A program made the position numbers and the translations under genes. A stretch of 64,000 bases of DNA, from NCBI GenBank assembly GCA_024279865.1, contig JAJRRC010000022.1:145091-209090 (forward strand), in the 5' to 3' direction. The notes below the pieces were generated by a model. It was given only the letters and a program-made list of their open reading frames with translations. It made no database searches and was not told the DNA's origin. This DNA comes from Planctomycetota bacterium (lineage in GTDB: Bacteria; Planctomycetota; Phycisphaerae; Phycisphaerales; Phycisphaeraceae). Numbering within the stretch: position 1 is the first letter of the stretch; the number at the start of each line of letters is the position of its first letter. Positions 62,431-64,000 of this stretch are shown one piece after another.

Positions 62431-63609
62431 ATGAGTGCACAGTTTTACACCAGCGTCATCACCTGCCTGATTATGATTAATGTGTTTCTAGGAGCTGTGT
62501 CGTACCTGATTCTGCTCGAACGCAAAATCGCTTCGTGGGTACAAAACCGCCTCGGCCCCAATCGCACCGGACCTATGGGCTTGTTCCAACCTCTGGCCGA
62601 CGGCCTCAAGTTTCTGCTCAAAGAAGATTATGACCCCCTGGGCGTGGACAAAGGACTCTTTCGCCTTGCTCCGGTACTGGCATTGGTTCCTGCTCTGATC
62701 GGATGGGCGATCCTCCCCCTCGGCGGCTACATGACTTGGGGCGATTCACAAGTCCTCGTCGCAGGCGCGCCCATCAACATCGGCGTTATCTATATCCTTG
62801 CCGTTGGCTCCTTGGCAGTCTACGGCATCGTCCTCGGCGGCTATGCCTCTAACAACAAATACACGTTCCTCGGCGGACTGCGAGCCACCGCACAAATGAT
62901 CAGCTATGAAATCCCCCTAGGACTCTGCGTCCTGATCATCATCCTCATGCACGGTACAGCCAGAGCAGACTACCTCGTCGAACTTCAAGCCAACGGCGTA
63001 TGGAACGTCTTCTATCAACCCATCCTCGCAATGCTGTTCTTTATCTGTAGCCTTGCTGAATGTAATCGCGCTCCGTTTGACCTTGCTGAATGTGAACAAG
63101 AACTTGTCGGCGGCTTCCACACCGAATACAGCTCCATGAAATTGGCCTTGTTCTTCCTAGGCGAATATTTCCATCTCATTACCAGTGCAGGCATTTTGGT
63201 CTTGCTGTTCTTTGGTGGTTGGGACCTGCCCTTCATCAAAGAACCCATCATCGGCGAAACCGCTGGCATCGGTTGGGTCCTCATCAAAATGGGCGCTTTC
63301 ATGGGCAAAATTGCCGTGGTGCTGGCCTTGGTAATGGTGATCCGTTGGACGCTGCCTCGCTTGCGATTTGACCAGCTCATGAAACTCGCATGGCAATCAT
63401 TGATCCCTTTGGCCATTTTGATGCTGCTCGAAACCGGCGTAATTGTCTATCTGGACTTTGGCTATGGCTGGCTCACCGTGTGCAATGTAGCGACGGCAGC
63501 GTTGGTCTACTTTATCTTGCCTTACCTTCCTTCAGGCCCAGCGATTAACCGCAAAATTGAGCTGACCGGTTCACGCTTTAGCCCACCGACGGAAGTGGCT
63601 GCAAACTAA
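62431..63609 (+). CDS. nuoH: NADH-quinone oxidoreductase subunit H
   Basis: A 392-residue membrane subunit of complex I at the quinone site. LLERKIASWVQNRLGPNRTGPMGLFQPLADGLKF and the SLAECNRAPFDLAECEQELVGGFHTEYSSMKLALFFLGEY loop are diagnostic. About eight helices. ATG 62431 is the family start. No other nuo gene is in the window, at least up to the right edge, which is unusual because nuoH usually sits within a nuo operon. Confidence 0.95.
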   Translation: MSAQFYTSVITCLIMINVFLGAVSYLILLERKIASWVQNRLGPNRTGPMGLFQPLADGLKFLLKEDYDPLGVDKGLFRLAPVLALVPALIGWAILPLGGYMTWGDSQVLVAGAPINIGVIYILAVGSLAVYGIVLGGYASNNKYTFLGGLRATAQMISYEIPLGLCVLIIILMHGTARADYLVELQANGVWNVFYQPILAMLFFICSLAECNRAPFDLAECEQELVGGFHTEYSSMKLALFFLGEYFHLITSAGILVLLFFGGWDLPFIKEPIIGETAGIGWVLIKMGAFMGKIAVVLALVMVIRWTLPRLRFDQLMKLAWQSLIPLAILMLLETGVIVYLDFGYGWLTVCNVATAALVYFILPYLPSGPAINRKIELTGSRFSPPTEVAAN

Positions 63610-63715
63610 AATTGTTTGCATCACTGCTTGTTGCTTTTGCTTTTGCTTTTGCGAATGACATCAATAATAGCTGCACGCGTACTGCGCGGGCGTTCCATCA
63701 ATTTGGTTGCTTGCT

Positions 63716-63820
63716 GTGCATGATAGATTGCACGCACGCAGACGCGCACGCTGTAAGCGTGTGGCTATTTTCAAATAATAAAATCCAATCAAAGGCGGCA
63801 AGTGTGTCTGTAAAATGCAC
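63716..63820 (+). repeat. MITE-like element, copy E, abutting the IS630 end
   Basis: The left end GTGCATGATAGATTGCACG and the right end ending TGTAAAATGCAC are inverted counterparts. The interior has GCGCACGCTGTAAGCGTGTG and GGCTATTTTCAAA, then GGCGGCAAG. It is directly followed by TA and the IS630 terminus. Confidence 0.8.
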
Positions 63821-63828
63821 TAGTGCAT
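63815..63828. repeat. Perfect palindrome ATGCACTAGTGCAT at the MITE/IS630 junction
   Basis: The two element ends meet head to head around a shared TA (63821-63822), the dinucleotide used by IS630-type transposases. Confidence 0.8.
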
Positions 63829-64000
63829 TATTGCATATGAATTGCTGGGTATAGAGTTTTCAGTTTGGTCCTCGCATCGGTGGTTGTGAATTGCCAATCG
63901 ACGGTGACTTTCTCAGCGTTACGTTGGTCTTGCCAAGCAATCACCTCACGCTCAAGCGTTGCCATGTCAGGAATGCGACGATCCAGACACTGACGGGCCA
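63823..64000 (-). mobile_element. IS630-family insertion sequence, one end
   Basis: The element end GTGCATTATTGCATATG (63823 on) resembles the ends of the MITE copies, and the transposase gene ends five bases inside it. The rest of the element lies beyond the window. Confidence 0.7.
63828..64000 (-). CDS. IS630-family transposase, C-terminal fragment
   Basis: The last 56 residues of a DDE transposase; the rest is cut by the window edge. RQCLDRRIPDMATLEREVIA, WQDQRN, VDWQFTTTDARTKLKTLYP is the typical end of IS630-family proteins. The stop TAA lies inside the element terminus. Whether the complete element is intact cannot be seen. Confidence 0.85.
   Translation of the reverse strand, partial: ARQCLDRRIPDMATLEREVIAWQDQRNAEKVTVDWQFTTTDARTKLKTLYPAIHMQ

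Overview
The window looks like chromosomal DNA of a planctomycete, most likely of the class Phycisphaerae. This is inferred from gene content and style: a secreted type IV pilin-like protein with the planctomycete [17 protein letters not shown] leader, DUF2203 and DUF455-like proteins, large secreted glycosidase-like proteins beside a LacI regulator, split pntA genes, and many conserved genes standing outside their usual operons. Gene density is high, base composition is moderate, and both strands are used. I saw no rRNA, tRNA, CRISPR array or prophage.

Layout. 1-5070: end of gatA, a ROK kinase, and the proton-translocating transhydrogenase genes pntAA-pntAB-pntB. 5.2-9.6 kb: fmdB-like zinc ribbon, a secreted protein, a MoxR ATPase overlapping a TPR/SPOR lipoprotein, and an AraC regulator. 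9.7-14.8 kb: Nudix hydrolase, leuC, a GH52-like glycosidase, pyrE. 15.0-19.6 kb (minus strand): nudF-like Nudix, rhomboid protease, SCO1-like protein and a 687-residue unknown. 19.8-31.5 kb (plus strand): cupin lipoprotein, a proline/glycine-tract secreted protein, SpoIIE-type phosphatase with a lactonase, a DUF455-like protein with an apparent frameshift, tpiA-secG-yicC, and a kinase/PDZ cluster. 32-42.4 kb: globin, hemC, a dicarboxylate/glutamate symporter, a CDGSH protein, dnaE, rpsB-tsf, DUF2203. 42.8-49.1 kb (minus strand): a carbohydrate locus of two large secreted proteins, a pilin-like protein and LacI. 49.4-64 kb: glycosyltransferase, isocitrate dehydrogenase, alpha/beta hydrolase, a small-protein/STAS/mtnP/isomerase operon, sucC, sthA, a KDG-kinase-like gene, tmk, an unusual lepB, nuoH, and the end of an IS630-family transposase.

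Two repeat systems run through the window. The first is an approximately 105-118 bp MITE-like element. It has inverted ends, and the best copy is flanked by TA, as expected for IS630/Tc1-mariner transposition. It carries an internal hairpin followed by a T-rich run. Every copy I found lies just 3' of a gene and points in that gene's direction, so these may act as mobile transcription terminators. The second is a C-run/CCCCCGG tract. Outside genes it often follows a stop codon directly, as stop, C-run, GGAAG. Inside genes it appears with a 9- or 12-nt period that keeps the reading frame and encodes Pro-Gly-rich insertions in MoxR, the symporter tail, DnaE and a secreted protein.
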